DNA of 64,000 bases, taken from the NCBI GenBank assembly GCA_033060915.1, contig CM065377.1:52853183-52917182 (forward strand), read 5' to 3'. The DNA comes from Euryodendron excelsum. Lineage: Eukaryota > Streptophyta > Magnoliopsida > Ericales > Pentaphylacaceae. The notes below the pieces were generated by a model, which was not told the origin of the DNA, did no database searches, and saw only the letters and a program-made list of their open reading frames with translations. Positions 34,783-45,038 of the stretch are shown one piece after another. The stretch's first letter is position 1. Every line of letters starts with the position of its first letter. Made by a program: the position numbers and the translations under genes.

Positions 34783-36834
34783 ATGAAGAAACACCCAGAA
34801 CCAACTCTCCTCCTCTCTCTCCTCCCCACAATCCTCTCTCTCCAACCCATATTCGCAGCCGAATTTGTCTTCAATGGCTTTGATCCTTCCAACATTTCCC
34901 TCTACGGTGATGCCACCCTCGAGTCTAAAATTCTAACTCTTACCAATTACACAGCTTTCTCAATCGGCCGAGCTCTATACCCATCAAAAATCCCCACAAA
35001 GGATCCGAATTCTTCATTAGTTCTTCCATTTTCGACTTCTTTCATCTTCTCCATGGCTCCAAACAAGGATAGCCTTCCCGGGCATGGCATAGTTTTCTTG
35101 TTTGTTCCATATACAGGAATTCAAGCAGCTAACTCGGCTCAACACATGGGCTTCCTCAACCGCACCAATGATGGAAATTTAAGTAACCATGTTTTTGGCA
35201 TCGAGTTTGATGTTTTCAAGAACGAAGAATTTAATGACATGAATGACAATCATGTTGGGATCGATGAGAATTCTTTGACATCAACGATCGCCAGCGATGC
35301 AGGCTATTACGGTGATGGCGGTGCCGATGAGAAGTCCTTTCAAGAGTTGAAGCTCAACAATGGCAAGAACTATCAAGTCTGGATTGACTATGCTGATTTT
35401 CACATCAATGTCACCATGGCTTTGGCAGGCATGGAGAGGCCTATTTGGCCATTACTCAAAGTTTCGCTTAATCTTTCTGGAATTTTCGAGGATGAAATGT
35501 ATGTTGGATTCACTGCAGCCACCGGACAATTAGTCCAAAGTCACAGGATATTAGCTTGGAGCTTTAGTAATTCGAAATTTTCGTTGAGTGAAGAACTTGT
35601 TACAACTGGTTTGCCGTCGTTTGAGCTGCCGGAGAGCTCGATTTTTGGATCAAAAGGGTTCATTTCAGGCATGACAGTAGGGCTTTTCTTTTTTCTTGTT
35701 GCTTGTTCTGTTGTTTCTCTGCTTTTGATCAAGAGAAATAGGAGGAGAGCAAGGGAGAGAGAGGAAATGGAAGATTGGGAATTGGAATATTGGCCTCATA
35801 GAATCACTTACCAAGAAATTGACGCAGCAACAAGGGGATTCTCTGATGAAAATGTGATTGGAATCGGAGGGAATGGGAAGGTTTACAAGGGGGTGTTGGC
35901 AGCAGGAGGGGCAGAGGTTGCGGTGAAGCGAATTTCGCACGAAAACAACGAAGGAATGAGAGAATTCCTGGCCGAGATTTCGAGCCTCGGAAGGCTAAAA
36001 CACAGGAGTTTGGTGGGGTTGAGAGGTTGGTGTAAGAAAGAGAGAGGCAGCTTAATCTTGGTGTATGACTATATGGAAAATGGGAGTTTGGACAAGAGGG
36101 TGTTTGATTGTGAAGAGAGGGTCATGTTGAGTTGTGAAGAGAGAATGAGAGTTTTGAGAGATGTGGGTTCAGGGGTCTTGTACTTGCACGAGGGTTGGGA
36201 GGCCAAAGTGCTACATAGGGATATCAAGGCCAGCAATGTCCTACTTGACAGAGAAATGAATGGAAGATTAGGGGATTTTGGATTAGCCCGAATGCACGAG
36301 CACGGGCAAGCGGCTAGCACGACCCGGGTGGTCGGAACCGTCGGGTACCTGGCGCCGGAGGTCATCCGGAGCGGCCGGGCCTCGACACATACCGATGTCT
36401 TTGGTTTCGGGGTCTTGATTTTAGAGGTCATGTGTGGGAGGAGACCTATTGAGGAAGGGAAGCCTCCTTTGATAGATTGGGTATGGGAACTGATGGGGAG
36501 AGGGGAGTTAGTACATGCCCTTGATGAGAGATTGAGGGTTGGAGGAGGGTTCAATGAGGAGGAAGTGGAAAGGGTGCTTCATTTGGGCTTGTTGTGTGCT
36601 TGCCCTGACCCACAAGCTAGGCCTTCTATGAGACAAGTAGTGAAGGTCTTAGAAGGGAAGAATGAGGCTGATGAGTCTGAAAGTGAGGACATGGATGTCT
36701 ACTTGCTTGAGAGGTTGAGGTCTAAGGAAATCTGGATGGGCAATGGATCACACCCAACATTTGAACAAATTAGACAGGGCCTCTCATCTTCCATGTCCCT
36801 CTCTTGGTCTGATGCTATTGTGGAAGGTAGATGA
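34783..36834 (+). CDS. L-type lectin-domain receptor-like kinase, VII.1-like
   Basis: Plasma-membrane receptor kinase of 683 residues in one exon, the usual length and structure for plant LecRKs. In order: a signal peptide (1-25, ending IFA), a legume-lectin ectodomain (about 27-270, with FVFNGF near the start and the GIEFDVF and DNHVGID strand motifs), one membrane helix (about 294-316, then RNRRR), and a kinase domain (about 350-625). Kinase motifs are intact: GIGGNGKVYKG loop, VAVK with K382, HRDIK with D480, DFG at 498-500 and GTVGYLAPEV. The tail SHPTFEQIR...EGR is typical of the LecRK-VII.1 group, from memory of the Arabidopsis protein. Family members sense extracellular signals in defence or development. 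The ligand here is unknown. The catalytic residues suggest an active kinase. Confidence 0.95.
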   Translation: MKKHPEPTLLLSLLPTILSLQPIFAAEFVFNGFDPSNISLYGDATLESKILTLTNYTAFSIGRALYPSKIPTKDPNSSLVLPFSTSFIFSMAPNKDSLPGHGIVFLFVPYTGIQAANSAQHMGFLNRTNDGNLSNHVFGIEFDVFKNEEFNDMNDNHVGIDENSLTSTIASDAGYYGDGGADEKSFQELKLNNGKNYQVWIDYADFHINVTMALAGMERPIWPLLKVSLNLSGIFEDEMYVGFTAATGQLVQSHRILAWSFSNSKFSLSEELVTTGLPSFELPESSIFGSKGFISGMTVGLFFFLVACSVVSLLLIKRNRRRAREREEMEDWELEYWPHRITYQEIDAATRGFSDENVIGIGGNGKVYKGVLAAGGAEVAVKRISHENNEGMREFLAEISSLGRLKHRSLVGLRGWCKKERGSLILVYDYMENGSLDKRVFDCEERVMLSCEERMRVLRDVGSGVLYLHEGWEAKVLHRDIKASNVLLDREMNGRLGDFGLARMHEHGQAASTTRVVGTVGYLAPEVIRSGRASTHTDVFGFGVLILEVMCGRRPIEEGKPPLIDWVWELMGRGELVHALDERLRVGGGFNEEEVERVLHLGLLCACPDPQARPSMRQVVKVLEGKNEADESESEDMDVYLLERLRSKEIWMGNGSHPTFEQIRQGLSSSMSLSWSDAIVEGR

Positions 36835-38263
36835 TTCTGCATCAATTAGTTGATTCATGGTTTGTTTTTTAATTTGGGATGTTGTAGACAAGATTTTTTA
36901 GTAGAACATTTTGATGTAAAAACATGTTACCCACGATGTTATAGTTGACAAAAATCGAGTTTTAGATTGTAATGCGCATTGTGTAATTTATTTCAATATA
37001 TGTTGCTCCATTACGGTCTAGGCGTTATGAGCTCAAAATTAAAAAAAATAAAAAATACTCTCCATGTGTGGATGTATATATCTGACCAGACTCATGATTT
37101 CGGTTAAGGGGGCCACGAAAAAAAAATTGTTGAAAGAAGGGTTAAAGAAATTTTTTTGTTTTTTGGAGGATCAATACACTATGTACTATTATAAATATTA
37201 AAAAATTTATAAGAGTGAAGAGAAATTTAAAAACTTAAAAGGAGGGGGGACTATACACTATTAAATTCTAAATATCAAAAACTCTATGGGATATAAAGAA
37301 AAATTTCAAAACTTTGGAGCTGTGTCCTGCCCACCCCTATATCTTATATTTTCCAATCTCTCCAGTGGCAGGAGTCCCGTGGACTTTTATCTGTAACTAG
37401 TTTTTCTGAAACCAAATAAGCAACAGTAAAAAACAAGGGCAAATTACCCCTGCTGTTGCAGCTTTTTTATCATGGGAATTCTCTTGTCACTGGCAACATA
37501 TTTGAAAATTCATTTGGAAACAAAAACAATGATGCTGTGAAAGGATAGGTGTTTGGTGAGAAGTTTGGCAGGGACATGATTTATCTTGGAAAGGGAGACA
37601 ACTCAGCGGGACTACAATCAGACCCTTTGCTTTTCCTGAATTTTGGCTTTAAGATACTATGTTTTTGGGTATTCTTTTGACCCACTCAAGATATGAGAAC
37701 TCTGTATTCATGACACATTCAAAGTGATTACAAGTCTTTCCCAAATAGGTGTCTCACTTGCAAGGCTAGAACACTTTGTGATTGGTTTCATTAATTCCTA
37801 TGGAAAGGAAAAGGAAAAAAGAAAAGAAGGGAAAATAAAATTGAAAGAAAGAAGGTGAATCTACTACTTCTGTTTGGTTGGGTGTCAGAAAATGAGAAGG
37901 ATATGCGTAAGCCTGGTTCATAAGACAAATTTTTTAGTGGGCTACCCATAAAATAAAATAAAAAACTGAATATGCATTATTGATTACCTTTTGCTTGTCT
38001 TTTTTCTTTTCCTCAATAATTTCAAGATCCAAACATAGTCTTAACAATGAACAAAAAGCCAGTGGCTTTGCCAAATTTGTTTGCTGCAGTTTGATCATTG
38101 ATGGGTTTTATCAGTGAGTTTCTGACAGTTCATTCAACACCTAAACCTTGTCTGATGAAGTGAGAGTCTCCCCAGATTACTGAACATTGCCAATCAACAT
38201 GAAAATGACTATCTTCTGCAATTCTTGTTTGTATATTTGTGGATAAACAAATACAATGCCACT
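36835..38263. other. Intergenic spacer downstream of the kinase gene
   Basis: AT-rich. The first 150 bp probably hold the 3' untranslated region and poly(A) signals (TGTAA and AATTTATTTCAATA near 36970-36995). The rest shows no gene, repeat array or recognisable element. Confidence 0.5.
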
Positions 38264-38336
38264 GCGGGGATAGCTCAGTTGGGAGAGTGTTAAATTGAAG
38301 ATTAAAAGGTTGTGTGTTCGATCCACGCTCACTGTA
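38264..38336 (+). tRNA. Decayed tRNA-Phe (GAA), probably a pseudogene
   Basis: 73 nt in tRNA layout with GAA at 38297-38299 and intact D-arm TAGCTCAGTTGGGAGAG and T-loop GTTCGATCC. Compared with the standard plant cytosolic tRNA-Phe (from memory), it carries about ten C-to-T or G-to-A changes and one T-to-A. Two anticodon-stem pairs changed on both sides (28-42, 30-40), but 29-41 is now A-A. The acceptor stem has two G-T wobbles. A TTTT that could stop Pol III lies 11 bases after it. A weak but foldable cloverleaf remains, so residual function cannot be excluded. Confidence 0.8.
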
Positions 38337-38356
38337 TATACATATGAGTTTTGAAA

Positions 38357-38512
38357 AATGCTATTTTTTGAGAAAATTTGTATAAAAAAATTCCCATATT
38401 ATTGTAATTAAGAGCATGATAAGTGTTTTGTTTTAAATTAAATGGTTTTTATCTAACTATATTATTTAGATGATAAATTAATGTATAAATTTTTCTATTT
38501 GTATAGCATTAC
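38357..38512 (+). mobile_element. MITE-like short element, copy 2
   Basis: Begins AATGCTAT and ends ATAGCATT, an 8-bp inverted end. The interior matches copy 1 (1519-1685) in reverse complement. It starts 20 bp after the tRNA relic. A further half-copy resembling one end lies at about 38650-38735 (CACATTATTTTAGTAAGATT, then a CTGTATAAATTTTTTGAAG-like end). Confidence 0.45.
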
Positions 38513-38909
38513 TTATATTATTTTTGGGATCAAGCATGTATTGTGAATTTTATATAGTTTTATACAATTAAAAAATTCATACGTAATTTATTGTACGAGA
38601 GTCATTTACTTTAAAATAAAAAATTTGTCATAATGCTTTTTAATTACAAAAATGTCACAATCACATTATTTTAGTAAGATTTTCTGTATAAATTTTTTGA
38701 AGAATAAAATTTTTCGTGAAATCGTTTTTGAATGCAAATAACATTGTAATCTTATCCTTGGCCTAGTGCGGCATGACAGTACACAACATTGCAATGCTAC
38801 AATATCTGCTGAGTCATGGATCGTTCAAAATGCTAAATTTGGAGGTTGATACAATGCTACAAACCTTGGTTTCTTCATTAAAATTGTCTCATTTATACAC
38901 TAATTAGAG

Positions 38910-38916
38910 TATAAAA
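38910..38916 (+). promoter_or_regulatory. Probable TATA box of the DUF538 gene
   Basis: TATAAAA, 52 bp before the start codon's flanking sequence (ATG at 38968). It gives a short leader of about 25-30 bases if transcription starts at the usual distance. Confidence 0.55.
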
Positions 38917-38967
38917 TGAAGTTTTGGTTACTTCCTCAGAAGAACTAAGAGATCAATCTTATCAAAA

Positions 38968-39378
38968 ATGGCAGAGAAGGAAGGAGGACTCGTCAAGAAG
39001 GGCCACGAAGAGGGCATGAAAATGGCGGTCTCTGTCCTCGAAGAGTTTGAACTTCCATTGGGACTTCTCCCTCTTGTTGATGTGATTGAAGTAGGGTTCG
39101 TGAGGGCCACCGGCTACATGTGGATCCTGCAGAAGAAGAAAGTTGAACACAGCTTCAAGGTCATAAGCAAGCTTGTGAGCTATGACTCAGAGATAACCGG
39201 GTTTGTGGAGAAGAAGAGGATCAAGAAGCTCAAGGGAGTGAAGGCCAAGGAGCTCATGCTATGGCCACCGGTCAGTGAGATAACCGTGGTGGAGCCGCCC
39301 ACCGGAAAAATTCAGTTCAAGAGCTTGGCTGGGATCACCAAGACTTTCCCAGTTGAGGCATTTGCTGCTGGCCAGTGA
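38968..39378 (+). CDS. DUF538 family protein
   Basis: 136 residues in one exon, the standard length for this plant-specific family of small soluble proteins. The first ATG sits in a good context (AAAAATGG). The sequence shows the family's order: a helical N-terminus ending in LPLGLLPLVDVIEVGF, then GYMWILQKKKVEH, then KLVSYDSEITGFVEK with the basic run KRIKKLKGVKAKEL, then the C-terminal block GKIQFKSLAGITKTFPVEAF. There is no signal peptide or membrane helix. Family members are stress- and defence-linked in several plants, but the biochemical role is not settled, and I do not assign one. The frame is intact and the codon use is ordinary, so the gene is probably expressed. Confidence 0.93.
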   Translation: MAEKEGGLVKKGHEEGMKMAVSVLEEFELPLGLLPLVDVIEVGFVRATGYMWILQKKKVEHSFKVISKLVSYDSEITGFVEKKRIKKLKGVKAKELMLWPPVSEITVVEPPTGKIQFKSLAGITKTFPVEAFAAGQ

Positions 39379-41095
39379 TCTTCACCAAGAAAGTTCTATG
39401 TGGTTATGATTTCATAAAGATCCTTTTATGACGAATTTGTCTCTCTTGTTCACTTCTTCTATTTAAGTGCTTTTTTTCATGGATTTTCTCAAGGATTATA
39501 TTAGGAAATAAAAAAGTTCTGTGATGACTTCATTTTAAGTGCTTGTTTTTGTCTTTCATAAGTTGGAATTACAAACTCTGTCAGTGGAGAGCCTGGATGA
39601 AGTTTTTTCTATTCTTCAAGCTGCCGTGAAAACTTTTGATAGTTGCAAAGCTTTCTAAAGCAGTAAGAGTATTCTGATAAATCTCAGCAAAATAGAATTT
39701 TGAACAAGAAGATTATTGTATTGGAGCAATCTGGTAGTTTCATTTCTTAAAAGTTCAAAAAGAGAGTTGGGGCTTTGTATGAATTAAGAATTTGATAATG
39801 GAAAAGGGCAAAAAAATTAAAGAAAAAGAGAACATTAATCACATTTTCTTTTTCATTTGCTTTTCCGTCATAAAATACTTGATCAAACGCATTAAGAAAT
39901 GTCTGTTTGAGATTCACAAGCGCAAGGCCCCAAGCTTTACTAGTGGACTTTGGTCTGTATATGCTTTGGAGAGTTGAAACTGTTTCATCAACAGGTTCAT
40001 TTTCTTGGGAAAGTTGAAAATTATACAGAGAATTCATTTCCATGGAAGAAAAAAAAAAAAGGAAAGGAAAAGGAAACTAGACCACAATTAGTTCTGCTGT
40101 GAAGGAAATTCATTTTGCCTTTTTTCTCAGGGGAAAACATTCATCAACAATCCAATAAGCTCCATGCATTCCTAGCAATTCCTCCACCAGTAGCCAAACA
40201 TTTACCAATAGCAGGTGTTTGTTTGGGTCAAAGTCATTGCTTGAATCACATGACAGAAGAAAATATTGAAAGTTTGGAACACATTGTAAAAATTAATTAA
40301 GAGGAAAACAAACCCTAACAATTGGAAAACACAGTCTCTTTTCCTTTCTTCTTTCTCCTTTTATTTTCTTTAGTGTGGGGGTAAGTAAAGAAAAAGGAGC
40401 TGTAAAAAATAAAAAGAAGACATGGAAGTTTAGTGAAGTAATGTAATATCCCATCTCTATTTCCTCCTCCACCCCATGGAGGAGAAGTATTTCAATTGTA
40501 AAATATTTGCCAATTGATACCAACTTACATTCTTCTTCCTTTCTTCCAATATCAGAAATTCTGATTCAACAAAAAAATTTATTTAAAAATACACAGCGAT
40601 AATATTTTTAAATTTAAGAACCATTTTGAAAATCAAAGATCTCAATTCAACCACATCATTTAATACAAAAGTTATGTTTTTTTTGTTTGTTTATATAGCA
40701 TTACTCATTATTCTAGAATGGATGGATCATTGATAGGCCCATTATTCTATCAATCCACATATAAGCGGCCTTTTTTCCTTTTTTTTTTATCTCCTCATGC
40801 TGATACACTAATATTTTGATAGTCGCTGTAGTTTATTCTATTCCTTATTTATCATTTAATTTTGTAATATATACAAGGGTAATCTAATTTCTCTCTTTCA
40901 ACTAATGGAAAACCATGCCACAACTCGATAAATTTTCTCTTTCCCTTCTTGATAGATTTTTTTCCCGGTGCAAGTTTGGGATAAGATAACACGTCTTATA
41001 CTCGATCCATCCCAATAGCTAAAACTAAAAGAATTATATGGCTTAGCCTCTATATGGTCCGTGTCAAGCCTATCTATGCAACTAGTACCATTTTT
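39379..41095. other. Intergenic spacer
   Basis: Contains the DUF538 3' region and AT-rich DNA. Purine-rich runs occur at about 40045-40080 and 40378-40430. A 98-codon open frame on the - strand (39747-40043) has no recognised similarity and no convincing gene context. The spacer ends in a TA run at about 41096-41115, where the Helitron begins. Confidence 0.5.
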
Positions 41096-41115
41096 GCCGT
41101 ATATATATATATATA

Positions 41116-41151
41116 CTAGTGGAAGGGGCCGTGCAAGGCACGGGCTAGTTG
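41116..41151 (-). other. Helitron 3' terminus with hairpin
   Basis: On the - strand: ACTAGCCCGTGCCTTGCACGG, then CCCCTTCCACTAG at the end, next to a host T. The stem CCGTGC/GCACGG with outer pairs lies about 11 bases from the CTAG end. This layout and the ACTAGCCCGTGC wording are typical of plant Helitron 3' ends. It is the only such terminus I find in the window. Confidence 0.85.
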
Positions 41152-42029
41152 TCTTCAAAGAAGATCATTTTATAAAATATTTTGGGAAATATTAAATACA
41201 CATTGTCAAAGAATATCATATCCCATATGCATTGTGATTAATAGTTTCAAATAATTTCAAGATTTCTAGAATCTCTTGATTATTAATGAACATACATTAA
41301 TTTACCATATTGGTAGAAGCATTACTAAACTCAGTGGGAACTTGCTGAATATGTACATATAGAAGGCAGCTGCTACATGTATTCTATTCTTTTCTTTTTT
41401 TTCTTCTCTCATAAAAGTTCACCTGCATTACTTCAAAGGTAACCATTTCCAATCAGCATTTAAAAGGATGCACCTTCAGTTATGTGTTCAACAGGTTATG
41501 CTAATAACTAAGCTTTTGTTAAAAGACAAATCCGCATGGTGTAGCTACAGAGGGCATTGTCTTAGAAGGTTGTTATGATGTGATCCATACCTAATTCTTC
41601 ATGGTAGAGGATTGCTTTGCTGCAGCCCAAGCACTGTTTATTAATAAGATCAAAGAAGAGTCAAGTTGCTTTGGCTTGGCAAGACTTTTATTCTTATCAC
41701 ATGATGCATCCATTGAAGAAGAGTCCAAGGTATGCAAAATAAGAACTTGCAGTGCAAAATGCTTTGAAAGAAATGCTTTTTCTAGTGGAAGTAGATCTAA
41801 TAAAAGGTTTTGAAAGGTATGAGCACAATTCAGTATCAATTAGAAAGATGAAATTCCAAGATATGAAAAAAAAAGTTAATGCATTAAGTATTTCATCTGC
41901 ACAAAGTCGAAACTGATTATAAGGCCCATGACCTTCAAGAGTCCAAATGTGTTAGGTTGATCACCAATCTATCACACTTGAGAGTTTCCATTTCTATTTG
42001 ATTTGCATTGCTCATGGCTTTGAAATTTC

Positions 42030-42560
42030 ACAGATATCTTGCTAGCAAAGCCCGGTGGAATTCCAAGATATTTTGGAGGAGTCTAACACTCTGAGAATGC
42101 TGAAGCCTTGCAAGCATTATGGAATATCACCACTCAAGTTATTATGAGACAAATCAAGAATCATAAGGTCAATAAAATTGCATATAGATGAAGGGATTTC
42201 TCATGTGAGTTCATTGTGTCAGATGAAAAGAAAATTTGTGAGTGGTGGAAATAGGAGTGGTCCTTGAAGATAGTTATGAGAAAGATCTAAAAAAAAAATT
42301 TTTGAACTCTCCCGAATTCATTTTGGAATATGGTCATGTATGTTGTTATTGGAAAGATCTAGTTGTTCGAGACTCTCTGAGGGTGTAAAAAATTTGGGAA
42401 CTTAGTTATGCTGCAAGAGGACAAATTCAATTGTAGAAGGTTGGGCATGGGAGTAGAGTTTTTATTGCTAGATATGGTTATTGATAATAAGCAGCTCTAA
42501 TTGAAAGCTGAGGCAAATTATTTGTTCCTGAAAGTTACCATTGTGATTGAGCTGTTACTC
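42030..42560 (-). pseudogene. LRR receptor-like-protein fragment
   Basis: On the - strand, in order: SNSSITMV, then MPNLLQLNLSSC with SITKFPNFL, then LEQLDLSNNNIHDHIPK, then a stop where W is expected, then IRE. Later come ICNFIDLMILDLSHNN and LSGDIP. These are extracellular LRRs with the LxxLxLSxNxL..IP consensus of plant receptor-like proteins (Cf/RLP type). At least one frameshift (after FPNFL) and several stops are present. There is no signal peptide, membrane segment or complete repeat series. It lies inside the Helitron on the same strand as Rep, so it is probably a captured host-gene fragment. Confidence 0.8.
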
Positions 42561-44556
42561 AGAACATTCTTAATAAGAAAGTCACCATTACTATTATTCG
42601 AAAAGGCAGAATTATATTAATTCCAATGGAGGAAGCTTCTAAATTCAAAAACCAATTAAAAATATAGAAAAGGGGAAGGAAACAAAAAACCACCACCACC
42701 CAAAGAGCTGATTTACCTTGTAATGGTTGAAAATGCCCCAAGAACTCACTCAGATATTAAGCCAAGTGCACATTTCAAATTAAGAGCAAAAAATTACAAT
42801 GAGTACCTAACAACTGATGATGGAACAAAAATAATGGTCAACAAAAGAAACGTAGTTTTTAATAGAATTTTGTATTTCATTCCTATAAAAAAATATCACT
42901 CTTCTGGAGCAAGCAGGGAATAGAAAAAGGGAAGCTTTACAAAATACAATTAGAACATACCTTTAACTGGAATTACAAGATAAGAGTGTTCATAAAATAT
43001 CACTCATATCAGGAGCTACTACTTCATTATGATTTGAATAACATAATCAATCTTACATTTGGTAGATATAAACTGCTGGCCATGACTAAAAATGTGAGAG
43101 GAATAAATGAAAGAGTGAAAGGGCAATGATGTTGTGAAGAACTATGCAACTATTTTCAACAAAAAGTTATGCTGGAAAAGGATAGAATATATTACAATTA
43201 TTTAAATGTAAGTAAAATACTCATATATTTGAAACACCATTAGTGTTTTTGTTCCAGTCCTACTTTGAGTTTGAATTGGTAAATGCTGCAACTTGATCAA
43301 GCAAATTTAATTTTATATCGTATTTAATATTACATTTTAAAATTTTTCAAGAACAATATAGAGTTCGTGGTCCTTCCAATAGTGTTACAATAAGTTAAAC
43401 CCAGAAAAATAACTTTGAACTGAAAACATGAAACCAATTGCCTATCATCATGTTGTGACAAAATAGGAAAAGAGAAATAACTGAGATCTAGTTGTAAGGC
43501 TGGGATAATATTGAAGGCACTGGTGAAAGGTAGAAGGCACTACTTGATGGTGATGGATCCAGGGTTGGCCCTATCAAAGATGGTAAGAAGGAGTAGCATC
43601 AACAAGATTCATTGTATGTACGCCTCTCAGCGATGCAGATTGAAGAGAGATGTAATTTTAAAGCATATAATGGATAAATGAGAGAATTGACAAATATATT
43701 GCTGCATTGGTACATATGAAAAAAGCAATATTAGCATTTCTAGTAACTCAAGCAAGCCAGAGGATGTTACCTAGAGAAAGTTCATGTAAACCACATGATA
43801 AAGATCATCACCCAACAATAGCAGCATACTCTCAACATCAATTTTCTTGGTACTCTATAAGTATAAATCCAATTCATTAGATTATTATATAAAGATGAAA
43901 GAGGAAATAACTTTGATAAAAAATCTATCCATTCACCTTTGAACAAAACCTAATTCATGAAGTCCCTTCGAATCAGTTCATGCCTGCTTTCCGTAATGTT
44001 CAAGTGACTGTAAGAACATGTTTACCAATCAAATTTAGTACTAATTAATTAATTTAATCGAAAAGAGTAATGTCACCAGATGCATAACAATACAGCTACA
44101 TATTTTTTTTACTTAATCGACCTATTAGTTATATTAAATTCAATATGTGCTTGACAATCATATATGTGAAGAAAGTCGTCTGCAAATTAGTCCAATTTAA
44201 ATCAAGTAGATTTTTTCTTGTGCCATTCTTCATTAATCTCTACAGATAAAATGGATTTTTTTTGCATTTTGAGTACTTTTTTGTGCAAGTAATATTACGC
44301 ATTTTTTTTATCATGGATAATACAAGATGTGATAGACAAGTGACAAATTGTCCCTGAATATGCCTAAATAGTTACCGTTATTTTAATAGGAAAAAATTAT
44401 AAATAGTAGGATAATGGTCCAACCACACACACAAACCCTTCCTTAAAGCATGATCAATCACTTTACGTAGCCTGTAGCTAATGTTACAGACATAAATAGA
44501 AAGTACATAAAGAAGGTAGGCAGAGTAGAAGTAGGACATAGATAAACATGAAAAAA

Positions 44557-44636
44557 GAAAAACAAAAGAAATCTATTGAAATCCATCCTAAAGGGTGAAA
44601 AACAAAAAAAATTTGTTGAAATCCATTCTAAAAGGT
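44557..44636 (+). repeat. 40-bp tandem duplication
   Basis: Two adjacent 40-bp units, each starting GAAAAACAAAA and ending AAAGGGT or AAAAGGT, with a few substitutions. Confidence 0.8.
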
Positions 44637-44851
44637 GAAAAAACACAACCACATAGGCAAAAGCAACTAAGAGTGATCGTTTCAGGACCAAGAGAGAACA
44701 AATGATATTTAGATCTAAGAGATAAACATAAAAATATATATATGAAACAACATCAAAAAATGTAGAGAGAGAACATGTAGACCTTCTGAAGATTGTCCAA
44801 CCATTGCCATCAAACTCTGAATCAATACAGATTTTGCAAGTAACAAACAAA

Positions 44852-44855
<4 letters not shown>

Positions 44856-44883
<28 letters not shown>
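44856..44883. repeat. AG dinucleotide microsatellite
   Basis: Fourteen AG units without interruption. Open frames across it on the - strand read only S/L repeats and are not genes. Confidence 0.95.
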
Positions 44884-44886
<3 letters not shown>

Positions 44887-44986
44887 AGGTTCTTCATATC
44901 TCAATGAAATTATACGTAAAGCTAATTTGGAAATGTGAAATTATACCTAAAGCTAAACAGAGCTATGGACAATTCGAATCAAACTG

Positions 44987-45038
44987 GACAAACGTGATAC
45001 AAGAATAATGATGACAAACGTGATACAAGAATAATGAT
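44987..45038 (+). repeat. Perfect 26-bp tandem duplication
   Basis: The unit GACAAACGTGATACAAGAAT plus AATGAT occurs twice in tandem without differences, so the event is recent. Confidence 0.9.

Noticed and set aside
35850..35885. Kinase glycine loop with Asn where Phe is usual (GIGGNGKV)
   Set aside because: I recall the same spelling in the Arabidopsis LecRK-VII.1 protein, so it is a subgroup trait and not damage.
36069..36554. 161-codon open frame on the - strand
   Set aside because: It is entirely antisense to the kinase domain of the lectin receptor kinase, with no independent support.
41591..41839. Open frames on both strands that might be an additional captured exon
   Set aside because: I could not match either translation to a family, and neither continues the nearby LRR fragment.
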